Origin: CAVSWT01 sp963775245 | Lineage (GTDB): Bacteria > Bacteroidota > Ignavibacteria > Ignavibacteriales > Ignavibacteriaceae | Direction: 5' to 3' | DNA: 64,000 nucleotides | Assembly (NCBI GenBank): GCA_963775245.1 | Contig: CAVZID010000026.1 | Location: 1 to 64,000 of the forward strand | Made by a program: the position numbers and the translations under genes | Notes under the pieces: generated by a model | The model's database searches: none | Told to the model about the DNA's origin: nothing | Seen by the model: the letters and a program-made list of their open reading frames with translations, nothing else | Shown: positions 27,617-37,398 of the stretch, piece by piece | How positions within the stretch are numbered: position 1 is the stretch's first letter | Layout: the number at the start of each line of letters is the position of its first letter

Positions 27617-30600
27617 TTATATCTCATTAGTAGTTAGAACAATTTTAAATCCTCCATCTTTAACAAATTCAATTTTACCTTCAATTCTTTCAGCTCTCAT
27701 TTTCATATTCCTTAGTCCATGCCCGGTAAGTTTTTCATTAGCCGACATATTATTTCCTAAATCATTAATTATCATAATAAAATTACCACCGACATTTTTT
27801 AATGAGACATTAATTTCTTCCGCATTGGAATATTTTGATGAATTATTTATTGCTTCCTTATATATAAGGTAAATATTCTGGCGTATGTCGATTTTAATTT
27901 TCTTTTGAAGATTTAAATTGTCAGTATCAAAACTGACTAATATATTTTTAGGTGATAAAACCGAATATGCAAAATCTTTCATCCTATTTATTAAATCTTG
28001 TATCGTATCATTCCGGGAATCAATTGACCAAACCACATCGCTCATTGAAGAAATTATTTCTCTGCTTACATTACCAATTCTTTGAAATATCACATTTGAC
28101 TCTTCATTACCTAAATTTGATTTTAGTAAATCGCTGTCGATTGAAATTCTTGTTAATGCCGAACCGATATCATCATGAAGGTCGGAAGCAATTTTTATAC
28201 GAAGTCTTTCTAATTCCAAAATTCTATTTAATCTTATTCTGTAAAATGAATAAAGTATTCCAGCAATAAATAAAATCATTAAGCTTCTGAACCACCAGGT
28301 TTGCCAGTATGGCGGGGTTATAATCAAACTTATACTTTGCTCTTTTGCACTCCATATTCCGCTATTGTTGGTTCCTTTCACTTTAAATATGTATCGGCCA
28401 GGGTCAAGATGAGTGTAGCTTGCATAATGTCTATTGCCTGAGTAAATCCAATCTTTGTCAAATCCCTCGAGTTTATAAGCAAACTTATTTTTTAACGGTT
28501 GTGTATAATCTAAAGAAGCAAAATCAAACGAAATAACATCTTCATCATACTTTAAATTTAGTTCTTCTAAATATGGAGGCTGTTTAATGGTTGTAAATTC
28601 TTCATTAAATTTTCTTATGGAAGTTATTGCTACTAAAGGAATGCTTTCATTTTTTGTTAAGCTGTCTGGATGAAACGCAAATACTCCTTCAGTTCCGCCG
28701 AAATAAATCCATCCATTTTTATTAATGAAAAAAGCGCCCGGATTTAATTCGCCTTTTATCCCATCGTTAACATTATAATTGGTGAACTTTTTAGTATCAT
28801 AATTAAATTTTGATATTCCTTTAACAGTGCTTATCCAAAGATTTTGCTTTCTATCTTCCCCGATGGCGCAAATAACATCACTCAATAAACCATCTTTTTC
28901 CCTGTAATGGATAAAATTATCTTTAGATTTGTTATATAGATTAAGTCCGCCGCCCCATGTACCTACCCATAGATTTCCTTTGGAATCCGAAAAAGAACAA
29001 ACCACATAATTTTCACTAATTGAAGCAGGGTCATCTTTAATGTGTAAATATCTTTTAAATTTATTTTTCTTATCAAACCAATTTAACCCTTCGCCGTCAG
29101 TCCCAATCCATAAATGTTTCGAAGTATCTTCGCAAATAGTTGTTATATCATTACTGCTGATACTATTCGGGTTGTTGGGATAGTTTATGAAATGAGTAAA
29201 AATATTTTCAGTCATGTCAAGTTTATTAACTCCTCCTCCACTTGTAGCAATCCAAAGATTATGTTCTGAATCTTCAAAAATTGCGCGGACATTATCGCTG
29301 TTCAAACTATTTGAGGAAGTATTGTAAGGAAATCTTTTAAATGAATTTAAATTCCGTTCATATCTATTTAAACCGCCGGCATGAGTCCCAATCCAAATTC
29401 CTCCTTCTTTGTCTTCATAAATGCATCTCACTTTATCTGTTGATATGCTTGTTGATAAAGCCGGGTTGTTTCTGTAAAAAGTAAATTTATCAGTTATAAA
29501 ATTATACTTGCTGATTCCTTTTTCATAATTAGCAATCCAAATATCTTCATATTCATCTTCGCAAATTGAAAAAATAAAATTTCCAGCGAGACTATTAGGA
29601 TTGTCATATTCATTTTTTAATTGAAAAAAATTCTGATTCTTTCTATCAATTTTATTAACCCCCCCGCCGGATGTGCCTATCCACAAGTTATTTGCACGGT
29701 CTTCATAAATGCCAAGTATTAAATCAGAACTTAAACTTTGAACGTCACTAGGTTTATTTTTTAATCTTGTAAAAACTTTTATTTTAGAATCATAAATTGT
29801 CAATCCCTTTGATACAGTTCCAATCCACAGCAAACCTTTTGAATCACAGAAAACTTTCCAAACAATATTATCAGAAATTGAATTTTTATTGTCCGGGATA
29901 TTTTTAAAATTATTAAAAGAATTTGTTTTATAACTGTAGTTATAAATTCCATGCCCGTATGTGCTGAACCAAATAAAACCATCTTTATCTTCACAAATTG
30001 AAGTTATGGTATATCTTTTTTTTAATATTTCATTTTTATCCTTGCTAAGGATTTCAAATTTTTTTTGAATAAAATTATACCTAAGTAAATCTCCAGCATC
30101 AGTTCCTATCCAAATATTATTTCTCGAATCTTTAAAGATGCACCAAATTATATCGCTTTTAATTCCTAATTGTTTGGCGCTATATCTTTTAAATTTATTT
30201 TTACCAACATCATAAACATTAAGGCCAGCCGTCCAAGTCCCTATCCAAAGATTTTTATTAGCATCTTCTGTAATTGAAGAAATACTATTTCCACTAATTG
30301 AACTTGAGTCTTTTGGGTTAGAAGTATAATGCGTAATTATTCCGTTTACCGGATTGTATTTGTCAAGCCCGGCTTCAGTTGCAAGCCATATATTTCCGCC
30401 TGAATCATCACAAATACTCCAGATAAAATTATCGGAAATACTATTTATGTCATCGGGATTATTTTTAAATATCTTAAATGAGTACCCGTCATATCTATTT
30501 AAACCATTTTCAGTTCCAAACCAAAGAAATCCTTTTTTATCCTGGAAGATTGAATATACACCTGATGAAGATAGCCCTTGTTCAATTGAAATTTTTTCAA

Positions 30601-30694
30601 AATTATATTTGACCGGAAACGGCTGTGCGCTGACAAAAATATAATTAGTCAGAACACAAACTAACATTTGTATAAAAGCGATTTTAGCTTTCAC
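27617..30694 (-). CDS. Two-component propeller sensor histidine kinase
   Basis: A 1025-residue inner-membrane sensor of the type common in Bacteroidota. Signal peptide, then about fourteen Reg_prop repeats (about 40-660; GFLWFGTENGLNRYDG, NLWIGTSGGGVNKID) forming two seven-bladed propellers, a Y_Y_Y domain (about 680-780; YAYKLEGFDKDW-like, GRYIFKVKGTN), one TM helix (RSLMILFIAGILYSFY), a HisKA_3 dimerisation helix with the phospho-His in ASDLHDDIGSALTRI, and a HATPase domain (NNSSKYSNAEE, GHGLRNMKMRAE). It lacks a fused receiver and AraC domain, so it is not a full hybrid; the separate LuxR-type regulator downstream is the natural partner. Ligand unknown. Confidence 0.93.
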   Translation of the reverse strand: MKAKIAFIQMLVCVLTNYIFVSAQPFPVKYNFEKISIEQGLSSSGVYSIFQDKKGFLWFGTENGLNRYDGYSFKIFKNNPDDINSISDNFIWSICDDSGGNIWLATEAGLDKYNPVNGIITHYTSNPKDSSSISGNSISSITEDANKNLWIGTWTAGLNVYDVGKNKFKRYSAKQLGIKSDIIWCIFKDSRNNIWIGTDAGDLLRYNFIQKKFEILSKDKNEILKKRYTITSICEDKDGFIWFSTYGHGIYNYSYKTNSFNNFKNIPDNKNSISDNIVWKVFCDSKGLLWIGTVSKGLTIYDSKIKVFTRLKNKPSDVQSLSSDLILGIYEDRANNLWIGTSGGGVNKIDRKNQNFFQLKNEYDNPNSLAGNFIFSICEDEYEDIWIANYEKGISKYNFITDKFTFYRNNPALSTSISTDKVRCIYEDKEGGIWIGTHAGGLNRYERNLNSFKRFPYNTSSNSLNSDNVRAIFEDSEHNLWIATSGGGVNKLDMTENIFTHFINYPNNPNSISSNDITTICEDTSKHLWIGTDGEGLNWFDKKNKFKRYLHIKDDPASISENYVVCSFSDSKGNLWVGTWGGGLNLYNKSKDNFIHYREKDGLLSDVICAIGEDRKQNLWISTVKGISKFNYDTKKFTNYNVNDGIKGELNPGAFFINKNGWIYFGGTEGVFAFHPDSLTKNESIPLVAITSIRKFNEEFTTIKQPPYLEELNLKYDEDVISFDFASLDYTQPLKNKFAYKLEGFDKDWIYSGNRHYASYTHLDPGRYIFKVKGTNNSGIWSAKEQSISLIITPPYWQTWWFRSLMILFIAGILYSFYRIRLNRILELERLRIKIASDLHDDIGSALTRISIDSDLLKSNLGNEESNVIFQRIGNVSREIISSMSDVVWSIDSRNDTIQDLINRMKDFAYSVLSPKNILVSFDTDNLNLQKKIKIDIRQNIYLIYKEAINNSSKYSNAEEINVSLKNVGGNFIMIINDLGNNMSANEKLTGHGLRNMKMRAERIEGKIEFVKDGGFKIVLTTNEI

Positions 30695-30791
30695 TATATA
30701 GTATTTTCCTGAAATAATTAACGCGGCTGGAATTCGATTAGAAAATCATAAAAAATGAAATGGTTGTCAATATCTATTTAAAAAATATTCC

Positions 30792-31451
30792 TTATGAAAT
30801 TTTAGCGTATGCTCTTACCGGAAAAGTGCCTACGCCTTTAAATTTGGGAGGCACCGCATAAAACTTAAATCCGATTTCAGGCAGTTGATTTAAATTTGTT
30901 AAATGTTCTACAATAAGAATTTCATTTTTTAACAGAATAGAATGAACAGGCCTTCTATTCGTGCGGGTGTCATCAATATTGTGAGAGTCAATTCCAACAA
31001 GTTTTACATGATTATCTTTTAAGAAGTTTGCTGCATCTTCAGTTATGAATGGATGATTTTCAAAATATAAATCGCTGCTCCAGTGTTCGCTCCAATCTGT
31101 ATTTACAAGTACTGCTTTATTTTCCAAATCAAACTCTTCAAAATATTTTTTATCAACTGCTAATCCATTTTTCTCGTAATCAAATTTTACAACGACTGCA
31201 CCAAGTTCGGCAAATTTTTCAAGATTAGTTTCGCTTAAATCTTTTCCGTTCTCGTAACGGTGAAATGGACAATCAACATAAGTACCGGTATTTGAAATCA
31301 GCTCAATCTTACCAATTTGAAATTCAGTTCCTTCTTCATAAAATTCACGGGATTTTTCCCTTGATAAATAATCGCAAATAACCGGTGCCGGAAGGCCTTT
31401 GTAAGTTATTAGCCCATTCTCAATTGTATGACTTAAATCTATTAATTTCAT
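30792..31451 (-). CDS. Cyclase-family (kynurenine formamidase-like) protein with altered metal motif
   Basis: A 219-residue hydrolase-fold protein of the cyclase family (PF04199). It opens with LIDLSHTIENGLITYKG and has the later GIDSHNIDD and ILIVEHLTNL segments. The standard metal-binding motif HxGTHxDxPxH reads NTGTYVDCPFH here, so two of the usual histidine ligands are Asn and Tyr. The rest of the fold and length are normal. It may belong to a subfamily with a changed metal site; kynurenine formamidase or isatin-hydrolase activity should not be assumed. Stand-alone gene. Confidence 0.8.
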   Translation of the reverse strand: MKLIDLSHTIENGLITYKGLPAPVICDYLSREKSREFYEEGTEFQIGKIELISNTGTYVDCPFHRYENGKDLSETNLEKFAELGAVVVKFDYEKNGLAVDKKYFEEFDLENKAVLVNTDWSEHWSSDLYFENHPFITEDAANFLKDNHVKLVGIDSHNIDDTRTNRRPVHSILLKNEILIVEHLTNLNQLPEIGFKFYAVPPKFKGVGTFPVRAYAKIS

Positions 31452-31524
31452 ATTTACTTTTCATTATAATTAAAGAAGGAAATTATTTTGAAGTAAAATT
31501 GGGCAATATTATTTAAAATTCAAA

Positions 31525-31785
31525 TTAGAATTTCAGTCTTAAATTTATTTTGGCTAACTTTTTTTTAACTTTAGTGGTAAAGAAAGCAATTAATGAATAG
31601 ACTGCTCCGATAATCAGTAGATTAAAAACAAAATTCGTTAGTGTGTCACTAACAGAATGAGATTTGCTGTCTATTTCAATGAACTGGTAAATAGCAAAAA
31701 CAATTCCACCGATAAAAATTATCCAGCCGAATAAATTAGCCGGAATAAAAAATATTCCTATACGTTTAAACCATGGTAAATTCAT
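31525..31785 (-). CDS. Small membrane protein in ECF sigma cluster
   Basis: An 86-residue protein with two predicted TM helices (FIPANLFGWIIFIGGIVFAIY and FVFNLLIIGAVYSLIAFF) and a basic C-terminus. I do not recognise a family. It follows the 137-residue membrane protein by ten bases in the same operon as the ECF sigma factor. Confidence 0.65.
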   Translation of the reverse strand: MNLPWFKRIGIFFIPANLFGWIIFIGGIVFAIYQFIEIDSKSHSVSDTLTNFVFNLLIIGAVYSLIAFFTTKVKKKLAKINLRLKF

Positions 31786-31795
31786 TTTGTGCTTC

Positions 31796-32209
31796 CTATA
31801 AAAAATAAAATATCAAAGTTAAAATAGATGCAATTATAATAATTACGTTGTACCATACTTTTTGTAAAAATTGTATTTTGTCTGGATTTCCGGAAAGGAA
31901 ATAAATTCTTTTGACACTAAGAAGATTAATGACAATAAATACTACCGGAACTATTAAAAAGAAAATCAATGATAAATATTTCTGAATACTTTCTAATTCA
32001 TGAATGTTTGAGATTAAAGTTGTTCCCGGTATAAATAAAGTTTTCATTAACAGAGCTGCAATAATGTATAATGGGACACTCAGCCACCAAAAGCTCAAAG
32101 CTGATTTATCCTTTGTTTTTATAATTGCATCTGCCAGCAATTCCTGATGCATTAAATTTGTGACTTCAGGTTTTGTCATTTCAAATAATTTTTTTTCAAA
32201 GTCTTCCAT
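31796..32209 (-). CDS. Membrane protein, possible anti-sigma partner
   Basis: A 137-residue protein: short acidic cytosolic N-terminus (MEDFEKKLFEMTKPEVTNLMHQEL) then three TM helices (about 45-62, 83-103, 118-136). It lies 24 bases after the ECF sigma gene, the usual place of a membrane-bound anti-sigma factor. No zinc motif. Role inferred from position. Confidence 0.6.
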   Translation of the reverse strand: MEDFEKKLFEMTKPEVTNLMHQELLADAIIKTKDKSALSFWWLSVPLYIIAALLMKTLFIPGTTLISNIHELESIQKYLSLIFFLIVPVVFIVINLLSVKRIYFLSGNPDKIQFLQKVWYNVIIIIASILTLIFYFL

Positions 32210-32233
32210 TTACATAATCAATAATGTTAAAAA

Positions 32234-32803
32234 TTAAATTTGGTTGCATATTTCTCGCAGCTTTTTTAGTCCGCGTGATAAAAGTGATTTCAATGTGCCT
32301 TCATTTATATTCAGGATTTCTGCAATCTCCTTATTATTGTTTCCTTCAAAGTAACGCAAAGTAATTACATCCTGATATTTGTCGGACAATGTTTTCAAAG
32401 CATTTAGTGCAATCAAATATTGCTCATGTTTTTGTATTTCAATTTCCAATTCTTCCTTATCTTGATGAAGAAAATTCTTGAATTGTTTTTCATCTTCAAA
32501 GCCGAGCTTATCAAATAGAGAATTAAATTTCTTTTTTCTTCTATAAAATAAGTTAACTTCATTGGTGGCAATTCTATAAAGCCAAACTTTAATTGAAATT
32601 CCTTTGTAGCTAAAATTATTTATGTGAGAAAAGGCATTAAAAAATGTTTCTGCAGTGATGTCTGCGGTTTCGTCAAAGTCACCGGTTCGCCGGAATACGT
32701 AACCAAAAATTGGCTTATAATATAATTTGAAAATTTGAGAGAACTCTGACGGATTATCTTTAATCTTATTTAGAAGTTCAAGTTCATTCACTTTAACACG
32801 CAA
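32234..32803 (-). CDS. RNA polymerase sigma factor, ECF (sigma-70) family
   Basis: Second ECF sigma factor of the window, 189 residues. Region 2: GDFDETADITAETFFNAFSHI and IKVWLYRIATNEVNLFYRRKKK. Region 4: LSDKYQDVITLRYFEGNNNKEIAEILNINEGTLKSLLSRGLKKLR. It heads a three-gene minus-strand operon with two membrane proteins. The 5' side has a palindromic hairpin at 32861-32891. Confidence 0.92.
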   Translation of the reverse strand: MRVKVNELELLNKIKDNPSEFSQIFKLYYKPIFGYVFRRTGDFDETADITAETFFNAFSHINNFSYKGISIKVWLYRIATNEVNLFYRRKKKFNSLFDKLGFEDEKQFKNFLHQDKEELEIEIQKHEQYLIALNALKTLSDKYQDVITLRYFEGNNNKEIAEILNINEGTLKSLLSRGLKKLREICNQI

Positions 32804-32860
32804 TATTCTTTAACCAATAATACAAAACTATTGATTTGGTTGCATGTGAAATATAAACAA

Positions 32861-32891
32861 CAAACCCGGTTTCTTTGAGAAACCGGGTTTG
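32861..32891. repeat. Palindromic hairpin, AAACCCRGTTTCT family (copy 4)
   Basis: Perfect 14-bp arms at 32861-32874 and 32878-32891 with loop TTG, nearly identical to copy 2. It lies 22 bases beyond the stop of the DinB gene (minus strand) and 57 bases before the sigma start, so it could separate the two transcripts. Confidence 0.75.
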
Positions 32892-32913
32892 TATTTTTAC
32901 TTTATAGAAGGAT

Positions 32914-33414
32914 TCAAATTTGCGGCTGTGCACCAAACTGTTGCCATTCTTCATACGAAGGGCCGTAAATACCAGGAACTTTTAATCCGGCAGCACGCAT
33001 TATAACAGTCATTTGTGCGCGATGATGAATTTGATGTTTAATTAAAGAAGATAAGATTTTTTCTTTTGTCCATGTTTCATGAAATACATTCACTTCTTCT
33101 TTTAACGTTTCATCTGTCCATTGTTTTGATAATTTGTCAACCAAGGCATCTGAAACTGATTTATATTTATATGCAATTGTTTTTGCTTGAGCCGGATAAT
33201 GTTCATCATCATTGACTGTTTCAAAATTATCTCCCATGCTTTTAATTGCTTCGCCAATTTGTGCGGTAATATGCCATGCCAATCTTCCAAGCGTTCTGCC
33301 TTTAGCTGAGATTTTATGATTTAAAGTTTCATCCGTTAAATTGGAAAATATTTTTACTGTTGATTCACTCTCATATTTCCAATCATCTAAAAATTCTTTT
33401 ACTGTGTGATACAT
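32914..33414 (-). CDS. DinB-family protein
   Basis: A 166-residue four-helix-bundle protein of the DinB/YfiT family. Metal-ligand histidines are visible in GRLAWHITAQI and in LIKHQIHHRAQM, the usual three-His set. Family members are metal-dependent, thiol-related enzymes or stress proteins of mostly unknown substrate. Monocistronic by context, with the hairpin repeat just after its stop. Confidence 0.88.
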   Translation of the reverse strand: MYHTVKEFLDDWKYESESTVKIFSNLTDETLNHKISAKGRTLGRLAWHITAQIGEAIKSMGDNFETVNDDEHYPAQAKTIAYKYKSVSDALVDKLSKQWTDETLKEEVNVFHETWTKEKILSSLIKHQIHHRAQMTVIMRAAGLKVPGIYGPSYEEWQQFGAQPQI

Positions 33415-33561
33415 AAAAGTCCCCGGTTATAGTTAAAAATATTTATTTCAAAATTACACAAAAGAATCTTAAACTATAAGGCACTAAAAATATTTATAAT
33501 TATATTTTGCCAACCAATTCATTATTTTTCAAATGCTCGATGATTTAAAATAAATTATAAA

Positions 33562-34907
33562 TTGAATAATATTTCAAATTCAAAATTAGAACGCGGTTTA
33601 GGATTAAAAGAAGCCACAGCGCTTAACATGATTGACATGGTGGGCATTGGGCCGTTTATTGTTTTGCCAATTGTTATCCAGGAAATGAACGGCCCGCAAT
33701 GTATGCTTGCATGGATTTTAGGTGCAGTTTTATCTTTAATGGATGGAGCCGTTTGGGCAGAGCTTGGAGCAGCAATGCCGGCTGCCGGCGGTAGTTATGT
33801 CTTCTTAAAGGAAATTTATGGGCCCAAAAGCTGGGGTAAATTATTTTCATTCCTTTTAATCTGGCAAACTATCTTTCAAGCACCGCTGGTTATAGCTTCC
33901 GGTGCAATAGGGTTTTCACAATACTTTACTTTCTTATTACCTCTAAGTCCATTGCACCAGAAAATTATTTCGGGGCTTTTGGTTATTACTATCGTTCTTC
34001 TTCTTTATAGAAAGATAGAAACCATTGGCAAGATTTCTCTATTCCTTTGGGTTGGAGTTATAGCTACAATATTGTGGCTGATATTCGGAGGTATTACTCA
34101 TTTCGATCCAAAGCTTGCTTTTGATTTCCCTCCAAATGCTTTTGATTTTTCTTTTATATTTTTTGTTGGACTTGGCAGCGCATCTGTTCAAACGATTTAT
34201 ACTTATCTCGGATATTATAATATTAGTAATCTTGGTTCGGAATTAAAAGAGCCTGAGAAAAACATTCCCAAAAGTATTTTTATTTCTATTATTGGCATAG
34301 CCGTACTTTATCTTGCAATGCAATTAAGCGTGCTTGGAGTTGTTCCCTGGCGTGAAGCAATGCATTCTGATTTTATCGTCAGCACTTTTGTACTAAATAT
34401 TTACGGAGGTGCTGCTGCAGTAATTATAACCTTATTAATTTTATGGATAGCTTTTTCTTCACTATTCTCTTCAATGCTTGGTTATTCAAGAATTCCTTAT
34501 GCCGCAGCAGTTGACGGCGCATTCTTTAAATTATTTTCTCATACCCATCCGAAAAAACATTTCCCGGATTATTCATTATTAATTCTTGGTGCAATTGCTT
34601 TCATATTCAGTTTACTCTTTAAACTTAAAGAAGTGATAAGTGCAATTTTAGCAATGAGAATTTTAATTCAATTTATCGGACAAGCGGCAGGCATTATGAT
34701 TTTAAGAAAGAAGAAGCCAGCATCATTTTTCCCTTTAAAATGTGGCTGTATCCATTACCTGCTTTAATTGCTATTTTGATGTGGATTGGATTATTCCTTT
34801 CTACAGGAACTTACTTTGCTATCGGTGGAATTATTGTAATGGCAATTGGTGCAATAGCTTTTTTGATTAGAGCATATATTAAAAAAGATTGGCCGTTTGG
34901 GAGCTAA
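33562..34907 (+). CDS. APC-family amino acid permease (3' frameshift)
   Basis: Inner-membrane amino acid/polyamine transporter. Typical N-terminus LGLKEATALNMIDMVGIGPFIVLP (TM1 substrate site), AMPAAGGSYVFLKEIYG, and later SSLFSSMLGYSRIPYAAAVDGAFF. The frame runs to 34767 (401 codons) but ends in an unrelated short tail. Shifting by one base near 34733 gives the expected ending KMWLYPLPALIAILMWIG and two more helices to the stop at 34905-34907, about 448 residues, normal for the family. One missing base in CCCTTTAAAATG explains it. The start is TTG at 33562; no ATG is available before TM1. Confidence 0.85.
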
Positions 34908-34995
34908 TCAAGTATTACTAATTTTCTTTCGTTTATCTGTCATTTGTGAATGACATAGAAATAATAATCGTCTTGTTTAACTTCATAATCCCATC

Positions 34996-37149
34996 TTAAA
35001 AATTCTCGTTCAAATAAATAATTCTTAAAATGTGTAAATCTTCATAAGAAATTTCCCCATCAAATTTTTCATGAATTGGTTTTAATGATACTGTTCCCTC
35101 ACTTTTAAATACTTTAAATACTTTTTTTTGAATTTCTTGTGAAACAGTAATTCTATCAAGCAGACCGTCAATTCTAATTTTATTTCCTTCGTTAGCATAT
35201 CTTGCAAGGTGACTAATAATTGTTTGTTCTTTAACATTATAAATTTCAGCAAGCTTCTCAATTGTAGTCCCGCTATTAAAGGAATCGGCAGTTACTGCAT
35301 GTTTTGGTTTGTCAAACCTTCTCTTTTTTAATTCAATAGGTTCTCTTTTCCCTTTTATTTTTTTTCTAACGCAATAATTTTTTATTAACGAGATAAAATC
35401 ATCCCCAAAGCTTTCAAGCTTTTTACTTCCCACACCGCTTATTTGCAAAAAGCTGCTCTTATTAACCGGGTATTCTTTTGCCATTTCAACTAAAGTCTTA
35501 TCGGAAAAAATCACATAAGGAGGGACATTTTTTATATCGGCTAATGCTTTTCTCTTCTTCCTTAATATCTCAAACAATTCTTCGTCGTATTTTTCGTCAA
35601 CTTTTTTAAGTTTCTTTTTTGAAATCTTAGGCTCATTTACAGCACCGAATACTTTTTCATTTTTTAATAATACATCATAAGCTTTTTCAGTTAGCTTTAA
35701 GCTGCCGAATTCAATGTCCCTTGTTAAAAGTCCTTTGCTTACAAATTGATGTGCAAATGTATGCCATTGTTTTTTATTAAATTCCTGTCCAATTGAATAC
35801 ACTGATAAATTCTGATGATTATTGGAAAATATTCTTTCAGAATTTGTACCCAATAAAACATCGATAATATAATTCGCTCCGAAAATTTCGCCGGTTCTTT
35901 TTACTGCAGATAAAAATTTTTGAGCGGGAATTGTAATATCAACCATATCTTTTTCAATAGTTAAACAATTATCGCACATGCTGCAATTGTCCACCTTATA
36001 GCTTTCGCCGAAATAAGTAATCAAAGGATGGCGCCTGCACACTTCTGACTCGGCATATCTAACCATCGCATTTAAATGAGCCTTTGCCGAAAGCCTTTCC
36101 ACTTCATCTTCTTTTTGGTCAATGAAATAATTTATTTTTGCAATGTCGGCATAACTGAAAAGCAACAGGCAATCAGAACGCAATCCATCTCTGCCGGACC
36201 TTCCTATTTCCTGATAGTATGATTCAAGATTTTTGGGAAGATCATGATGAAGCACAAATCTAACATTCGATTTATTAATTCCCATTCCGAATGCTATTGT
36301 AGCTATTACAATTTGAACTTCATCTTTAATAAATAAATCCTGGTTGGCATTTCTTTCTTCATCAGATAAGCCGGCGTGATACGGCTTTGTTGAAAATCCT
36401 ATTGAAGATAAGTCATCATGAAGTTCATCCACCTGCTTTCTTGAAAAACAATAAATTATTCCTGATTGATTTGGATGTGCTTTTAGAAATTCAACCACCT
36501 GCTCAAATGAATTTCTTTTAGGAATTACCTGGAGAAATAAATTTTCGCGATTAAAGCTGGCAACAAATTTTTTCGGGTTAACCAAATTCAAATTTTTGAT
36601 TATGTCATCCTGCACACGCGGAGTAGCTGTAGCAGTTAATCCAATACAAACAGCGGAAGGAAATTTCTTTCTAAATATTCCAAGCTGTCTATATTCTTTC
36701 CTGAAATCATGCCCCCATTCCGAAATGCAATGAGCTTCATCTACAGTTATGCAATCAAGCTTAACGTTTTTTAATAAATTTGATATTTCGTCTTTCACTA
36801 AAGACTCGGGTGCCATATAAAGAAGCTTTACTTTACCACTTTTAACACTTTCAATATTATATTGGTAATCTTCCGGTGAAAGCGAGCTGTTTAACAAGGC
36901 TGCGTTCACTCCAAGCTGTCTAAGCTGTTCAACCTGGTCTTTCATCAAAGAAATAAGAGGTGAAATAACAATAGTGAGTCCATCAAAAATTAATGCCGGG
37001 ATTTGATAACAAATTGATTTTCCCCCGCCGGTGGGCATTATTACAAGGGTGTCTTTTTTGTTTGTTACATTTTCAATTATATTCTGCTGTAAAGCCCTAA
37101 ACGAATCGTAGCCGAAAATATTTTTTAAAATTTGTTTTGGTGTTTGCAT
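34996..37149 (-). CDS. recQ: ATP-dependent DNA helicase RecQ
   Basis: A 717-residue 3'-5' helicase for recombination and repair. Helicase core with Walker A GGGKS (41-45), DEAH box (TVDEAH), and motif VI QEIGRSGRDG. A four-cysteine zinc site (CRRH, CSMCDNC), RQC winged helix, HRDC domain (about 520-590, VPPYVIFSDKTLVEMA) and a C-terminal HTH (TIEKLAEIYNVKEQTI). Full-length RecQ with the additional C-terminal HTH seen in many bacteria. Confidence 0.95.
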   Translation of the reverse strand: MQTPKQILKNIFGYDSFRALQQNIIENVTNKKDTLVIMPTGGGKSICYQIPALIFDGLTIVISPLISLMKDQVEQLRQLGVNAALLNSSLSPEDYQYNIESVKSGKVKLLYMAPESLVKDEISNLLKNVKLDCITVDEAHCISEWGHDFRKEYRQLGIFRKKFPSAVCIGLTATATPRVQDDIIKNLNLVNPKKFVASFNRENLFLQVIPKRNSFEQVVEFLKAHPNQSGIIYCFSRKQVDELHDDLSSIGFSTKPYHAGLSDEERNANQDLFIKDEVQIVIATIAFGMGINKSNVRFVLHHDLPKNLESYYQEIGRSGRDGLRSDCLLLFSYADIAKINYFIDQKEDEVERLSAKAHLNAMVRYAESEVCRRHPLITYFGESYKVDNCSMCDNCLTIEKDMVDITIPAQKFLSAVKRTGEIFGANYIIDVLLGTNSERIFSNNHQNLSVYSIGQEFNKKQWHTFAHQFVSKGLLTRDIEFGSLKLTEKAYDVLLKNEKVFGAVNEPKISKKKLKKVDEKYDEELFEILRKKRKALADIKNVPPYVIFSDKTLVEMAKEYPVNKSSFLQISGVGSKKLESFGDDFISLIKNYCVRKKIKGKREPIELKKRRFDKPKHAVTADSFNSGTTIEKLAEIYNVKEQTIISHLARYANEGNKIRIDGLLDRITVSQEIQKKVFKVFKSEGTVSLKPIHEKFDGEISYEDLHILRIIYLNENF

Positions 37150-37398
37150 CTAAATTAAATTACCGCTGCCTCAAATTGACAGCGTACTTATTAAAAGGCA
37201 AAGTAGCCACTCTCAAAGTGATGTCTATGGCAAAACTTCACAAATTTTCACTAAGATTATTAAAAACAATTCGTGTTAATTAGTGAAATTAGTGGCTGAA
37301 TTAAGCTTCCAAAAATAACTCGTCAGCTTGAGTTAAATTAAATAATTATCCTTATATTTTTAACAATTGTAGAAAACGCAAATTTGAGCTCCATATTT
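37150..37398. other. Intergenic region between valS and recQ, repeat-like
   Basis: About 250 bases between two minus-strand genes. It contains repeat-like words such as TTCACTAAGATTATTAAAAACAATTCGTG and TTAGTGAAATTAGTGGCTG, which look like degenerate copies of a dispersed sequence. No gene, and no strong terminator for valS-upstream transcription. Confidence 0.4.
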
